Assembly: GCF_014202755.1 (NCBI RefSeq)
Contig: NZ_JACHHK010000005.1
Span: 117,565 to 181,564, forward strand
DNA from: Catenisphaera adipataccumulans
GTDB lineage: Bacteria; Bacillota_I; Bacilli_A; Erysipelotrichales; Erysipelotrichaceae
DNA: 64,000 nucleotides
Direction: 5' to 3'
The translations under genes and the position numbers were made by a program. The notes under the pieces are model-generated. The model made no database searches, was not told the DNA's origin, and saw only the letters and a list, made by a program, of their open reading frames with translations. Positions 34,794 to 43,612 of this stretch are shown piece after piece. How positions within the stretch are numbered: the stretch's first letter is position 1; each line of letters starts with the position of its first letter.

Positions 34794-34853
34794 TTATAAT
34801 TAGAATATATTTAAAGCAGTAGACAGTAATTTATAGAACATGGAGATGACTAT

Positions 34854-35591
34854 ATGAGCAGAACCAAATTAGATGAAAGCGCAAAACCACTATATGTTCA
34901 GATCAAAGATATTTACCGGCATAAAATTCTGACGCAGGAATTGAAACGCGGTGATAAAATTGAGAGCGAACTGGAGATCCAGAAAAAGTTTTCTGTTTCC
35001 CGGATCACGGTCCGGCAGGCGATGCTTGATCTGGAAAAAGAAGGCATGGTCAAACGTGGCCGCGGCAAAGGAACATTTGTTATTTGGCGGCCGGGATTTG
35101 AGATTCCGCTGAATAAATTTTCCGGTTTTACTGCTGAAATGGAACGGCAGGGAGCTGAAGTTGCCACGCTGCAGCTGCAGGTCAGCCGCCGCAGCATGGA
35201 TCCGAAAACCGAACGGATGTTTAAAAAACATGTGAAAGAGGAAATGATCTGTGTTGAGCGTGTACGGACAGTTGATGATATCAAAGCAGTTTTCTCACGC
35301 AGCTATTATCCGCTGGATGATGGCCTGCCGGAAGACGAGCAGGAATATGGCGAGTCTGTCTATGAAATGCTGAAGGAACGCGGCGTAGGAGCTCCGGCCC
35401 GTACAAAAGAATGGATGCATACGGAACTGCCGAACGAAGAAGTGGAAAAAGCATTGAACATTGCAGCCAACCAGCCAGTATTGGTCTGCTGCTGCGAAGT
35501 ATTTGATAAAGATGATCAGGTCATCGAGTATGGTGTCAACTATTATCGCGGCGATATGTATTCTTTTACATATGAACTGAAAGATGAGTAA
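34854..35591 (+). CDS. GntR/HutC-family transcriptional regulator with UTRA domain
   Basis: Protein of 245 residues. Residues 10-75 are the GntR winged helix (PLYVQIKDIYRHKIL, the recognition region SRITVRQAMLDLEKEGMVKR, wing GRGKGTFV). Residues 95-240 form the UTRA ligand domain. HutC-type regulators bind sugar phosphates, amino sugars or histidine-pathway ligands. No catabolic operon is adjacent; the flanking genes are a phosphoesterase and tRNA-Glu. The target genes are unknown. Confidence 0.92.
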   Translation: MSRTKLDESAKPLYVQIKDIYRHKILTQELKRGDKIESELEIQKKFSVSRITVRQAMLDLEKEGMVKRGRGKGTFVIWRPGFEIPLNKFSGFTAEMERQGAEVATLQLQVSRRSMDPKTERMFKKHVKEEMICVERVRTVDDIKAVFSRSYYPLDDGLPEDEQEYGESVYEMLKERGVGAPARTKEWMHTELPNEEVEKALNIAANQPVLVCCCEVFDKDDQVIEYGVNYYRGDMYSFTYELKDE

Positions 35592-35620
35592 AATTATAGA
35601 TCTTAATCTGTAAAAAGTTC

Positions 35621-35649
35621 TTGCACAAAGAAAAGTAACATGATATTAT
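35621..35649 (+). promoter_or_regulatory. tRNA-Glu promoter
   Basis: TTGCAC (35621-35626), 17-base spacer, TATTAT (35644-35649). Confidence 0.8.
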
Positions 35650-35686
35650 ATGTGAGCACTTGCCGGAGACGGCAGGTTTCACATAT
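35648..35686 (+). other. inverted repeat directly before tRNA-Glu
   Basis: ATATGTGA (35648-35655) pairs with TCACATAT (35679-35686). An inner stem around TGCCG-gaga-CGGCA (35661-35674) is capped by a GNRA loop. The outer left arm overlaps the -10, so mainly the inner hairpin would be in the RNA. The right arm ends 2 bases before the tRNA. Confidence 0.6.
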
Positions 35687-35688
35687 AT

Positions 35689-35764
35689 GGCGCGTTGGAG
35701 AAACGGTTAACTCACATGCCTTTCACGCATGCATTCACGGGTTCAAATCCCGTACGCGTCACCA
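35689..35764 (+). tRNA. tRNA-Glu (TTC)
   Basis: 76-base cloverleaf with encoded CCA. Anticodon arm CATGC-ctTTCac-GCATG; T-arm GGGTTCAAATCCC; acceptor GGCGCGT/ACGCGTC. Confidence 0.95.
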
Positions 35765-35774
35765 ATTGAAAAGA

Positions 35775-35801
35775 ACCGGATCAAAGATCCGGTATTTTTT
35801 T
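35775..35801 (+). terminator. tRNA-Glu terminator
   Basis: ACCGGATC-aaa-GATCCGGT (35775-35793) followed by A and seven T. Confidence 0.9.
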
Positions 35802-35802
35802 A

Positions 35803-35831
35803 TTGATTTTTACTTTAAATCAGCGTATCAT
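35803..35831 (+). promoter_or_regulatory. rplK-rplA promoter
   Basis: TTGATT (35803-35808), 17-base spacer, TATCAT (35826-35831). The leader 35838-35905 can fold as GTGG..GAGTG-agcaga-CACTC..CCAC, an asymmetric stem that could be the L1 autoregulatory site; this last point is inference. Confidence 0.7.
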
Positions 35832-35905
35832 AAACTAGCATGCGTGGCAGAGTGAGCAGACACTCGTTTTGACCACTGCATAAGATAAAATATAGGAGGT
35901 ATCTT

Positions 35906-36334
35906 ATGGCTAAAAAGAAAACTGCAAAAGTAGCGAAGATCGTTAAACTGCAATTCCAGGCCGGCATGGCAAAACCGGGACCGGCGTTGGCCAGTGCAGG
36001 CATCAACATGCCGCAGTTCTGTACGGCATTTAATGATGCAACGAAAGATCGTCGCGGAGACATTGTCCCTGTTGTCATTACTGCATACGAAGACAAGAGC
36101 TTTGATTTCGTCTGCAAGACAACTCCGGCCGCAAACTTGTTAAAGAAGGCTGCCGGTATTCAGAAAGCCAGCGGTGACCAGAAGGAAATCGCCGGTACGA
36201 TCACGAAAGATCAATTGAAAGAGATTGCTGAATACAAAATGCCGGACTTGAACGCTAACGATGTAGAAGGCGCAATGCGCATTGTCGCAGGTACGGCACG
36301 TAATATGGGCATCAAAGTAGAAGGATTCGAATAG
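35906..36334 (+). CDS. rplK: ribosomal protein L11 (uL11)
   Basis: Protein of 142 residues. N-terminal [22 protein letters not shown] and the C-terminal [12 protein letters not shown] are the 16S/23S GTPase-centre-binding L11 blocks. It starts at ATG 35906 after AGGAGGT. Unlike most Firmicutes, secE-nusG do not precede it; tRNA-Glu does. It is followed by rplA after 13 bases. Confidence 0.97.
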   Translation: MAKKKTAKVAKIVKLQFQAGMAKPGPALASAGINMPQFCTAFNDATKDRRGDIVPVVITAYEDKSFDFVCKTTPAANLLKKAAGIQKASGDQKEIAGTITKDQLKEIAEYKMPDLNANDVEGAMRIVAGTARNMGIKVEGFE

Positions 36335-36347
36335 GAGGGAGATCAAG

Positions 36348-37031
36348 ATGGCTAAAGTAAGTAAGAGATATGCCGAAGCAGCGAAATTGGTTGACCGCAC
36401 GAAAGAATACCCGATCGAGGAAGCCGTTGCTTTGATGAAAAAAACCAGTACGGTCAAATTTGATGCGACCGTGGAAGTCAGCTTCCATTTGAATGTCGAT
36501 CCGCGTCATGCAGATCAGTTGATCCGCGGGGCCATGGTCCTGCCGAACGGAACCGGACGCTCGCAGACCGTATGCGTTGTTGCCGATGGTGACAAGGCAA
36601 AAGAAGCACAGGATGCAGGTGCTGACTTTGTCGGCGATCAGGATATCATCGATAAGATCTCCAAAGGATGGTTTGATTTCGATGTATTGATCGCGACCCC
36701 GAATATGATGGGTAAATTGGGCCGTCTGGGCCGTGTTTTAGGTCCGAAAGGCTTGATGCCGAACCCGAAGACCGGTACGGTAACGATGGATGTTGCCAAT
36801 GCCGTTGATGAAGTCAAAAAAGGTAAAGTAACGTACCGTGTTGATAAAGAAGGAAACATCAACGTATTGATCGGAAAAGTAAGTTTCGATGATGAAAAAC
36901 TGATCGAAAACTTCCAGGCGATCTATCAGCGAATTGCTAAGGCTCGTCCGACGACGATCAAAGGTACTTATATGAAGTCCCTGACCCTGTCTTCGACGAT
37001 GGCGCCGGGCATCAAAGTCGCTCACGACTAA
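36348..37031 (+). CDS. rplA: ribosomal protein L1 (uL1)
   Basis: Protein of 227 residues. [38 protein letters not shown] and the C-terminal [14 protein letters not shown] are L1 signatures. It binds helix 76-78 of 23S rRNA and in many bacteria represses its own operon. Its TAA stop abuts the -35 of the next promoter, so rplJL is controlled separately. Confidence 0.97.
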   Translation: MAKVSKRYAEAAKLVDRTKEYPIEEAVALMKKTSTVKFDATVEVSFHLNVDPRHADQLIRGAMVLPNGTGRSQTVCVVADGDKAKEAQDAGADFVGDQDIIDKISKGWFDFDVLIATPNMMGKLGRLGRVLGPKGLMPNPKTGTVTMDVANAVDEVKKGKVTYRVDKEGNINVLIGKVSFDDEKLIENFQAIYQRIAKARPTTIKGTYMKSLTLSSTMAPGIKVAHD

Positions 37032-37060
37032 TTGACAAAAGTTAAAATATAGTTTACTAT
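37032..37060 (+). promoter_or_regulatory. rplJ-rplL promoter
   Basis: Perfect TTGACA (37032-37037), 17-base spacer, TACTAT (37055-37060). It shares the 14-base core AATTGACAAAAGTT with the rpsL promoter at 44470. Confidence 0.88.
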
Positions 37061-37066
37061 CACGTT

Positions 37067-37180
37067 GTTATCAATATTCCAAAGACAGTAACGGCCGTCC
37101 GGCTTAATCATGTTACCGAGGGTTGATGCGTATTTTGCATACTTTCCCCGTGCCTTTGGCGCGGGTTTTCTTTTGAATAT
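37067..37180 (+). ncRNA. L10 leader with attenuator
   Basis: The leader contains CCAAAGACAGTAACGGCCG...GGCTTAATC...ACCGAGG (about 37079-37121), the Firmicutes L10-binding leader pattern. A terminator follows: CCCGTGCC-ttt-GGCGCGGG (37147-37165) and TTTTCTTTT. Free L10(L12)4 should favour termination. Confidence 0.88.
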
Positions 37181-37212
37181 TGTAATAATATAGAAAGAAG
37201 AGGTGGACTTGT

Positions 37213-37785
37213 ATGAACAAAGACATCCTTGCTCAAAAGGAAGCTGAAGTAGCAGCTTTGGCAGACAAGATGAAAGCGGCAAGCTCGATCGTCATGGTCG
37301 AATACCGCGGTCTGACTGTTAAAGAGGTTACAGAACTGCGCCGCAATCTGCGTGATGAAGATGTAGATTTTAAAGTTTATAAAAACGCAATTGCCCGCCG
37401 TGCTGCATCCCAATTGGGATACGATGCATTCAGCGACCAGTTGGTCGGCCCGAATGCGCTGGCTTTCGGTAAGGATCCGGTCGCACCGGCACGTGTATTG
37501 GCAAAATTTGCCAAGGAACACGATAAACTGGTGCTGAAAACGGGTGTTGTCGACGGTGATGTCGTTGACACAGATGTGATCATGAAGCTGTCTGCATTGC
37601 CGAACAAGGAAGGCATGCTGGCAAAATTCGCTTCCTGCCTGAATGCACCGGTCATCAAATTTGCGATGACGATCAAGGCATTGGCAGAAGCAAAAGAAAA
37701 TGGTACCGTAAAGACTGCTGAAGCAGAAGAAGCTGCACCGCAGGAGAGTGCCGACAAACCGGCTGAAGAAGCAGCCGCTGAATAG
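37213..37785 (+). CDS. rplJ: ribosomal protein L10 (uL10)
   Basis: Protein of 190 residues, slightly longer than usual (about 165-170) because of an Ala/Glu-rich C-terminal tail after the L12-binding helix. [21 protein letters not shown] and [12 protein letters not shown] are the rRNA-binding blocks. It carries L12 dimers on the ribosomal stalk and regulates its leader. Confidence 0.96.
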   Translation: MNKDILAQKEAEVAALADKMKAASSIVMVEYRGLTVKEVTELRRNLRDEDVDFKVYKNAIARRAASQLGYDAFSDQLVGPNALAFGKDPVAPARVLAKFAKEHDKLVLKTGVVDGDVVDTDVIMKLSALPNKEGMLAKFASCLNAPVIKFAMTIKALAEAKENGTVKTAEAEEAAPQESADKPAEEAAAE

Positions 37786-37799
37786 AGGAGGAACTAACA

Positions 37800-38171
37800 A
37801 TGGCAAAATTAACACAAGAAGACATTCTGGCTTACTTGGAAGAAGCTACAATTTTAGAGTTAAATGATTTGGTCAGCGCGATCGAAGATAAATTCGGTGT
37901 TGTTGCAGCTGCTGCAGTTGCTGCACCGGCTGCTGACGAAGCTGCAGCTGACGAAGGACCGAGCGAAGTTACTGTAACGTTGACGGATATCGGACAGACT
38001 AAGGTTGCTGTCATCAAAGCCGTACGTTCGATCACTGGTCTGGGTCTGGTTGATGCGAAGAAATTGGTCGATTCCGCTCCGTGCGCGATCAAAGAAAACA
38101 TCGATCCGGAAGAAGCAGACAAGATCAAAGAAGAACTGGTTGCTGCCGGTGCTACGGTTGAAGTGAAGTAA
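37800..38171 (+). CDS. rplL: ribosomal protein L7/L12 (bL12)
   Basis: Protein of 123 residues: an N-terminal dimerisation helix, an Ala-rich hinge (about 38-52) and a C-terminal domain with [21 protein letters not shown] that contacts elongation factors. A terminator follows; rpoB and rpoC, which normally come next, are absent. Confidence 0.97.
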   Translation: MAKLTQEDILAYLEEATILELNDLVSAIEDKFGVVAAAAVAAPAADEAAADEGPSEVTVTLTDIGQTKVAVIKAVRSITGLGLVDAKKLVDSAPCAIKENIDPEEADKIKEELVAAGATVEVK

Positions 38172-38187
38172 TTTCAGCTTAAATTTC

Positions 38188-38215
38188 CCTTCGGAGATTC
38201 TCCGAAGGTTTTTTT
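38188..38215 (+). terminator. terminator after rplL
   Basis: CCTTCGGAG pairs with CTCCGAAGG across a 3-base loop, followed by seven T. Confidence 0.92.
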
Positions 38216-38298
38216 AAGCTTTTTTTTACGGTTTTCTGTTATAAATAAAAGCAGGGGGCGATACTATCAGCTGGAAACTATTTAGTAAACACCGTCAG

Positions 38299-39297
38299 AT
38301 GATTTATGGCATTGCCGCATTGTCGATCGTACTTTTTCATTTTACGAAAGACGTTGTTTCTTATCATATCGGGGGTGCCTGGGAACAATTTGCCGACTGG
38401 TATCTGGTTTGGAACGATGCCATGGGCGTAGAATGGTTTTTATTTTTATCCGGCATGGGATTGTTTGTGTCGATGGAAAAAAACGGTGCGGTAAAATTTG
38501 AACAGCATCGTCTGAAACGAATATTGATTCCTTATTGTTTATTGGCCATACCGTATTGGATCTTCCATCATTTAATCGATGGGCCCGCCCACTGGCTGGC
38601 AGATACAACACTGGTCAGTGTGTTCACCGATCATCAGCTGCAGTTCTGGTATGTGCTGTTTATATTGACCATGTATGCGTTCTATCCGCTGATCATACTG
38701 CTGATCCGGAATCGAAAACATCTATATTTAAAGCTTTGGAGCGCGGCAGGCATTTTATCGGCTGTATTCATTTGGCTTTCCCTTCATTGGGCGCCGTTTG
38801 ACCGGACGGATGTTTTTTATTGCCGGGTGCTGATTTTTGTGATCGGCTGCATCTGCGGCGTCTGGATCTATGACGGCAAACCGTGGCAGAAAAAAGATAC
38901 TTTTCTATTTACGGCCGGCATTGCGCTGAAGATCTGGTTTGTCTCTTCCGGGGTCGAAAATGATGCCTTGGAACGGATCGTTGCTTGTTTCTACAGTCTG
39001 AGCGTACTGGGGGCACTGGTGCTCGTGTTGGAAAAAATATCATTGCCGGCGTTTGTTTCCTGGTGCGGCACGGTATCGTTGGAAATGTATATTGCGCATA
39101 TTTCTTATCGTTCGGTATTCAAGGAAACGATCTACCAGCCGTTTCATTTCTCTTATCCAACCGTCTATCTGCTTGTATTCTTGTGTACGCTGCTGACCTG
39201 CTTCGTTGTTCAGAAATTGTATACAAATGTACGCAAGATAAAAGAAATCCAGTCCACTTGGTTTGTTTTTCCAGGTTTCGAATCTCAAAAATTTTAG
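38299..39297 (+). CDS. acyltransferase-3 family membrane protein
   Basis: Protein of 332 residues or a little longer, with about ten membrane helices. GIAALSIVLFHF carries the catalytic-type His of the acyltransferase-3 family and EWFLFLSGMGLF follows. Such proteins O-acetylate cell-surface sugars. ATG 38299 has no ribosome binding site. A strong AGGGGG at 38253-38258 instead points to an in-frame ATC at 38266, adding SWKLFSKHRQ before the first helix; ATC starts are rare. The neighbouring rplL and pst genes give no functional clue. Confidence 0.8.
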   Translation: MIYGIAALSIVLFHFTKDVVSYHIGGAWEQFADWYLVWNDAMGVEWFLFLSGMGLFVSMEKNGAVKFEQHRLKRILIPYCLLAIPYWIFHHLIDGPAHWLADTTLVSVFTDHQLQFWYVLFILTMYAFYPLIILLIRNRKHLYLKLWSAAGILSAVFIWLSLHWAPFDRTDVFYCRVLIFVIGCICGVWIYDGKPWQKKDTFLFTAGIALKIWFVSSGVENDALERIVACFYSLSVLGALVLVLEKISLPAFVSWCGTVSLEMYIAHISYRSVFKETIYQPFHFSYPTVYLLVFLCTLLTCFVVQKLYTNVRKIKEIQSTWFVFPGFESQKF

Positions 39298-39316
39298 GTC
39301 CTTCGGGGCCTTTTTT
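39297..39316 (+). terminator. terminator after acyltransferase
   Basis: GGTCC-ttcg-GGGCC with one G-U pair, then six T. Confidence 0.85.
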
Positions 39317-39338
39317 CTTTGCATTTTTCTAACGATTG

Positions 39339-39377
39339 TTTACACGGTCTTTACATTGCATGATTCTGCCTTTTACA
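39339..39377 (+). promoter_or_regulatory. Pho box of the pst operon
   Basis: TTTACA occurs at 39339, 39350 and 39372, with a diverged copy expected at 39361. Start-to-start distances are 11 and 22 bp, the spacing of PhoP(PhoB)-box direct repeats in Firmicutes. The extended -10 TGT-TATCAT (39387-39392) lies 9 bp downstream, placing the box over the -35 as in activated pst promoters. Phosphate starvation control is therefore expected. Confidence 0.75.
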
Positions 39378-39434
39378 TTGGGTTGTTATCATCTAGATGT
39401 AAAAGAAAGATAGACTTTAGGAGGAAAAAACACT

Positions 39435-40316
39435 ATGAAACGAATAGCCTCAATTGCATTGAGCGGTTTGCTGGCCTTGGGAATGTTGACGGGCTGCGGA
39501 TCGAATACGTCTGATTCTTCATCTTCATCTGAAGATTTAAGCGGTACGATTTCTGCTGCCGGATCTTCGGCATTAAAGCCATTGGCAGATGAAGCCGCAA
39601 AGGACTTCCAGGAAAAATATCCGGATGTAAGTATTACGGTTGATGCCGGCGGTTCCGGTGAAGGTCTGAAACAGGTTTCCGATGGAACGGTTACGATCGG
39701 TATGTCGGATGTTGCAGCGGAAGAAAAACTGGATGCCGATCAGGCAAAAGAACTGACTGACCATCAGGTAGCCGTGATCACGATGGCTCCGATCGTAAAT
39801 AAAGATGTCAAAGAAGGCGGCGTCGATAACTTGACGACCGAACAGTTGATCGACATTTTCACTGGTAAAATTACGAACTGGAAAGATGTCGGCGGACCGG
39901 ATGAAGACATTGTATTGGTTACACGTCCGTCATCTTCCGGAACTCGTGCAACATTTACGAAGTATGCATTGAATGGTAATGAAGAAGCTGAAAACAAATC
40001 GATGGAAACCGATGATTCTGGTGTCCTGCTGAAGAACGTTCAGGATACAAAAGGTGCAATTGGTTATGTTGCATTATCTTACTTGGTTGACAACGATGAT
40101 GTTGCAACCGTATCGATCGATGGTGTAGAGCCGACTTTGGAAAATACCTACAGCGGCGACTACAAAGTTTGGGCTGTAGAGCACATGTACACAAAGGGCA
40201 AAGGTTCAAAGACGGACCGCGCATTCATTAAGTACATGATGTCGGATGACTTTGCAAAAACAACAGAGAAGTTGGGCTACGGTGTTGCATCGAAGATGAG
40301 CTCGATGGATCACTAA
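39435..40316 (+). CDS. pstS: phosphate ABC transporter substrate-binding lipoprotein
   Basis: Protein of 293 residues with the lipobox LTGC (about 19-22) and a Ser-rich linker. Phosphate-binding blocks are ISAAGSSALKPLADE, VDAGGSGEGLKQVSDG, IGMSDVAAEEK and VTRPSSSGTRATF. It captures phosphate outside the membrane for PstCAB. TAGGAGGAAA precedes ATG 39435. Confidence 0.96.
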   Translation: MKRIASIALSGLLALGMLTGCGSNTSDSSSSSEDLSGTISAAGSSALKPLADEAAKDFQEKYPDVSITVDAGGSGEGLKQVSDGTVTIGMSDVAAEEKLDADQAKELTDHQVAVITMAPIVNKDVKEGGVDNLTTEQLIDIFTGKITNWKDVGGPDEDIVLVTRPSSSGTRATFTKYALNGNEEAENKSMETDDSGVLLKNVQDTKGAIGYVALSYLVDNDDVATVSIDGVEPTLENTYSGDYKVWAVEHMYTKGKGSKTDRAFIKYMMSDDFAKTTEKLGYGVASKMSSMDH

Positions 40317-40347
40317 TGGACCGGAACAAACGAATTCGATCAACAAG

Positions 40348-40368
40348 ACGGGCGCTGCAGCCCGTTTT
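40348..40368 (+). terminator. attenuating hairpin between pstS and pstC
   Basis: ACGGGC-gctgca-GCCCGT (40348-40365) with only a short T-run. It probably lets part of the transcripts continue, giving more PstS than membrane components. Confidence 0.65.
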
Positions 40369-40388
40369 CTGCGAGGTGAGAAATAGAT

Positions 40389-41270
40389 ATGTTTAAAAAA
40401 GAATATGCTTGGCGCGGGATCGCGACCATCGGCGGATTGATCGTGATTGGTTTGACACTGACGATCGGTGTGTTTCTGGCATACCGGGGCAGTGCTACCT
40501 TCTTTCAGTTCCATCATACTTTAGGTGAATTTTTAGGATCGGCAGACTGGAATCCGGTCGACAGTGCAGCCGGCGGCGGTACAGTCGGAGCCCTGATCTT
40601 CATTGTCGGTTCCCTGGTGACATGCGGTCTGGCACTGTTGATCGCCACCCCGTTATCGTTGGGGGCAGCTGTATTCATGACGCAGATTTCACCGCGTATC
40701 GGTGAGAAATTCTTCCGGCCGGTCGTACAGATCTTTGCCGGTATTCCTTCTGTCGTTTATGGCTGGGTCGGTTTGAGCGTACTGGTTCCGTTTATGCGCG
40801 TGGCATTTCATCAGCAGGTCGGACAGTCGATCCTGGTGGCGGCTATCGTGCTGGCTGTCATGATCTTCCCAACGATCACAAGCATGACAGCGGATGCGCT
40901 GACGGCGGTTCCGAAAACCAATCGGGACGGTGCCTATGGTTTAGGTTCGACGCGCTGGCAGACCATTTACCGGGTCATCATCCCAGCCGCGAAGTCCGGC
41001 ATCATCACAGCGATCATCATGGGCCTGGCCCGTGCGTTTGGTGAAGCACTGGCTGTAGCGATGGTCATCGGTCAGACGACCGCACTGCCGACAAGCATTT
41101 TCTCTACCTCGAAAACCATTACTACGGAAGTTGCCGCACAGATGGGAAATGCCATGGAAGGCGGCGAATTGAAAGCAGCTTTGTGGACCTTGTCATTCTT
41201 GTTATTCTTGATCTCATTGTTCATGATCTGGCTGATCCACCGTGTGAATGCACCGAAGAAGGAGGATTGA
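40389..41270 (+). CDS. pstC: phosphate ABC transporter permease PstC
   Basis: Protein of 293 residues with six membrane helices. The ATPase-contact loop is DGAYGLGSTRWQTIYRVIIPAA, and the periplasmic start region FLGSADWNPVDSAAGGGTVGALIF is typical of PstC. It pairs with PstA to form the channel. Confidence 0.95.
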   Translation: MFKKEYAWRGIATIGGLIVIGLTLTIGVFLAYRGSATFFQFHHTLGEFLGSADWNPVDSAAGGGTVGALIFIVGSLVTCGLALLIATPLSLGAAVFMTQISPRIGEKFFRPVVQIFAGIPSVVYGWVGLSVLVPFMRVAFHQQVGQSILVAAIVLAVMIFPTITSMTADALTAVPKTNRDGAYGLGSTRWQTIYRVIIPAAKSGIITAIIMGLARAFGEALAVAMVIGQTTALPTSIFSTSKTITTEVAAQMGNAMEGGELKAALWTLSFLLFLISLFMIWLIHRVNAPKKED

Positions 41271-41272
41271 TC

Positions 41273-42166
41273 ATGGATAAACGGATCGCTTCCGCTAAAC
41301 GGGCGGATAAAATTGCTACTGTGATTTTCTGTATTATTGCGGCAATGTTCTTCCTGCTGCTGTTTGGTTTTGCCGGATATGTGATTATCCGCGGTATTAT
41401 GAGTGCCAAACCAAGCATGTTCGGCTTTACGGGTTATGACGATATTGGCAATCAGTTGTTTAATACGATTTACCTTGTATTTATCTCTTTATTGGTCTGT
41501 GTGCCGATTGGAGTTTTTGCGGGAATTTATCTGGCGATGTATGCCAAACCAGGACGATTTACGAAATTCCTGCGGATGTGTATTGAGACCTTGTCTTCAC
41601 TGCCGTCGATCGTTGTCGGCTTGTTCGGTTATCTGGTGTTCTTGATCGTTTTGGGCATGGACCGCAGTCTGCTGGCCGGTGCCTTGTCGATTTCGATCAT
41701 CACGCTGCCGCTGATCACAACGACGACCGAAGATGCGATCAAAGGTCTGCCGTCCGGATATTTACAGGGCAGTCTGGGCATGGGTGCCACCAAGTGGCAG
41801 TCCGTGTATCATGTGCTGCTGCCGGCTTGTCTGCCGCGGATCATGACAGGTGTCATCCTGGCTGCCGGGCGTGGTTTTGGTGAAGCCGCTGCCCTGCTGT
41901 ATACAGCTGGTTCCGGAAGCCGTTTGTATTGGGCATCGACGAACATCCACAGTGCAGTCAATCCATGGAATGTCATGCGTCCGGCAGAGACATTGTCCAT
42001 TCAGATCTGGAACTTACAGGTAAACGGACAGAATCAGGATCTGGCAAATGTTTCATCAGCCGTGCTGATGGTGCTGGTTTTAGCGTTTAGTATTTTGGCA
42101 AACGCATTGTCGCGTCATATTCAGGCGAAGAATGCCGGACAGGTTTCGGGAGGAAAGAAACGATGA
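41273..42166 (+). CDS. pstA: phosphate ABC transporter permease PstA
   Basis: Protein of 297 residues. I start at ATG 41273, right after AAGGAGGATTGATC, not at the in-frame upstream ATG inside pstC. Six membrane helices; contact loop [33 protein letters not shown] is a PstA hallmark. It overlaps pstB by ATGA. Confidence 0.95.
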   Translation: MDKRIASAKRADKIATVIFCIIAAMFFLLLFGFAGYVIIRGIMSAKPSMFGFTGYDDIGNQLFNTIYLVFISLLVCVPIGVFAGIYLAMYAKPGRFTKFLRMCIETLSSLPSIVVGLFGYLVFLIVLGMDRSLLAGALSISIITLPLITTTTEDAIKGLPSGYLQGSLGMGATKWQSVYHVLLPACLPRIMTGVILAAGRGFGEAAALLYTAGSGSRLYWASTNIHSAVNPWNVMRPAETLSIQIWNLQVNGQNQDLANVSSAVLMVLVLAFSILANALSRHIQAKNAGQVSGGKKR

Positions 42167-42921
42167 GTGAGAAGGTAAAGTTTGAGATTCGTAATGTCAA
42201 TTTGCATTACGGGGATTTCCATGCACTGAAAAATGTGAACATGGATATTATGGAGAATGAGATAACGGCGTTTATCGGACCGTCCGGATGCGGTAAATCG
42301 ACGTTCTTGAAAACGTTGAACCGGATGCAGGATTTTGAAGAAAGTGCGAGAGTAGACGGCACGATCAAGATGGACGGTACAGATATTTATAAAGATATGG
42401 ACGGTATTGCGCTGCGTCATACAGTTGGTATGGTATTCCAGCAGCCGAACCCGTTTCCGAAAAGCGTATACGACAACGTTGCGTACGGACCGCGGATCTT
42501 CGGCATCAAAAAGAAAGCCCAGCTCGATCAGATCGTCGAACGTTCACTGCGTCAGGCAGCGATCTGGGATGAGCTGAAAGACCGGCTGAATAAAAGTGCG
42601 CTGGGTTTATCCGGCGGACAGCAGCAGCGTTTGTGCATTGCCCGGGCGCTGGCTGTCAATCCGGATGTCTTGTTGATGGATGAGCCGACCAGTGCGCTGG
42701 ATCCGATTTCGACTTCAAAGATCGAGGATCTTGCAGTAGAGCTGAAAAAAGATTATACGATCATCATGGTAACGCATAATATGCAGCAGGCAGCACGTAT
42801 TTCCGATCGTACAGCGTTCTTCCTGCTGGGTGAAATGGTTGAATATGGACCGACGGCGCAGTTGTTCGCCAATCCAAGCGATCCGCGCACGGAGCGTTAT
42901 ATTACAGGAAGGTTTGGTTAA
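42163..42921 (+). CDS. pstB: phosphate ABC transporter ATP-binding protein
   Basis: Protein of 252 residues. Walker [10 protein letters not shown], the PstB-specific [12 protein letters not shown]-loop [22 protein letters not shown], signature [15 protein letters not shown], Walker [13 protein letters not shown] and the H-loop [11 protein letters not shown] are all canonical. Confidence 0.97.
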   Translation: MSEKVKFEIRNVNLHYGDFHALKNVNMDIMENEITAFIGPSGCGKSTFLKTLNRMQDFEESARVDGTIKMDGTDIYKDMDGIALRHTVGMVFQQPNPFPKSVYDNVAYGPRIFGIKKKAQLDQIVERSLRQAAIWDELKDRLNKSALGLSGGQQQRLCIARALAVNPDVLLMDEPTSALDPISTSKIEDLAVELKKDYTIIMVTHNMQQAARISDRTAFFLLGEMVEYGPTAQLFANPSDPRTERYITGRFG

Positions 42922-42926
42922 AAAAC

Positions 42927-43550
42927 ATGAGAGATGCTTATCAAAGAGAATTATTAAAGCTGCATGATAGTTTGATCGAAATGGGCAATACATGTGAGAA
43001 GATCATTCATGAAACGTATCAGGCATTGATCCAGAATGATACAGATATCCTGGATGATATCGAACGATTAGAGTCTTCGATCAACCGTCAGGAACGTCAG
43101 ATCGAACGTGACTGCATGAACTTGCTGCTACTCCAGCAGCCGGTAGCGACCGATCTGCGGGAAGTATCGTCGGCCCTGAAAATGATCACGGATCTGGAAC
43201 GGATCGGGGACCAAGCTTTCGATATTGCAGACATCATCCGGAAACATCCGAATTTAAGCGAGGATGTCAAGAAAGTGCCGATGCAGGAAATGGCGCAGGT
43301 GACCATGGAAATGGTGCACGAAAGCGTCATGTCGTATGTGAAGAGTGATCTGGCACAGGCAAAGAAAGTATTGGGCATGGATGATAAAGTAGATGAGTTG
43401 TTTGAGGTCATTCATCGCAGTGTCAAGGCGAATATCGAGCAGGAAACGGCGCTGGAAATTTTGATGATCGCCAAATATTACGAGCGCATCGGCGATCATG
43501 CTACCAATGTTGCCGAGTGGGTGGAATACTCGATCACTGGAGAACATTAA
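42927..43550 (+). CDS. phoU: phosphate signalling protein PhoU
   Basis: Protein of 207 residues, two repeats of the three-helix PhoU fold. Each has the metal-binding E/DxxxD-type motif: RIGDQAFDIADI near residue 90 and RIGDHATNVAEW near 190. It links Pst transport to the PhoR kinase and lowers the Pho response when phosphate is plentiful. It ends the pst operon. Confidence 0.96.
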   Translation: MRDAYQRELLKLHDSLIEMGNTCEKIIHETYQALIQNDTDILDDIERLESSINRQERQIERDCMNLLLLQQPVATDLREVSSALKMITDLERIGDQAFDIADIIRKHPNLSEDVKKVPMQEMAQVTMEMVHESVMSYVKSDLAQAKKVLGMDDKVDELFEVIHRSVKANIEQETALEILMIAKYYERIGDHATNVAEWVEYSITGEH

Positions 43551-43554
43551 ACGG

Positions 43555-43582
43555 ACTTCCCTGCTGCGGCAGGGAAGTTTTT
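43555..43582 (+). terminator. terminator of the pst operon
   Basis: A 10-bp perfect stem ACTTCCCTGC-tgcg-GCAGGGAAGT and five T. Confidence 0.92.
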
Positions 43583-43586
43583 GCAT

Positions 43587-43612
43587 GAAAAAAAAGGCCG
43601 GTGTCCGGCCTA
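43587..43612 (-). terminator. terminator of the HAD phosphatase gene
   Basis: On the minus strand GGCCGG-aca-CCGGCC is followed by eight T. It overlaps the stop codon of the HAD gene. Confidence 0.9.
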
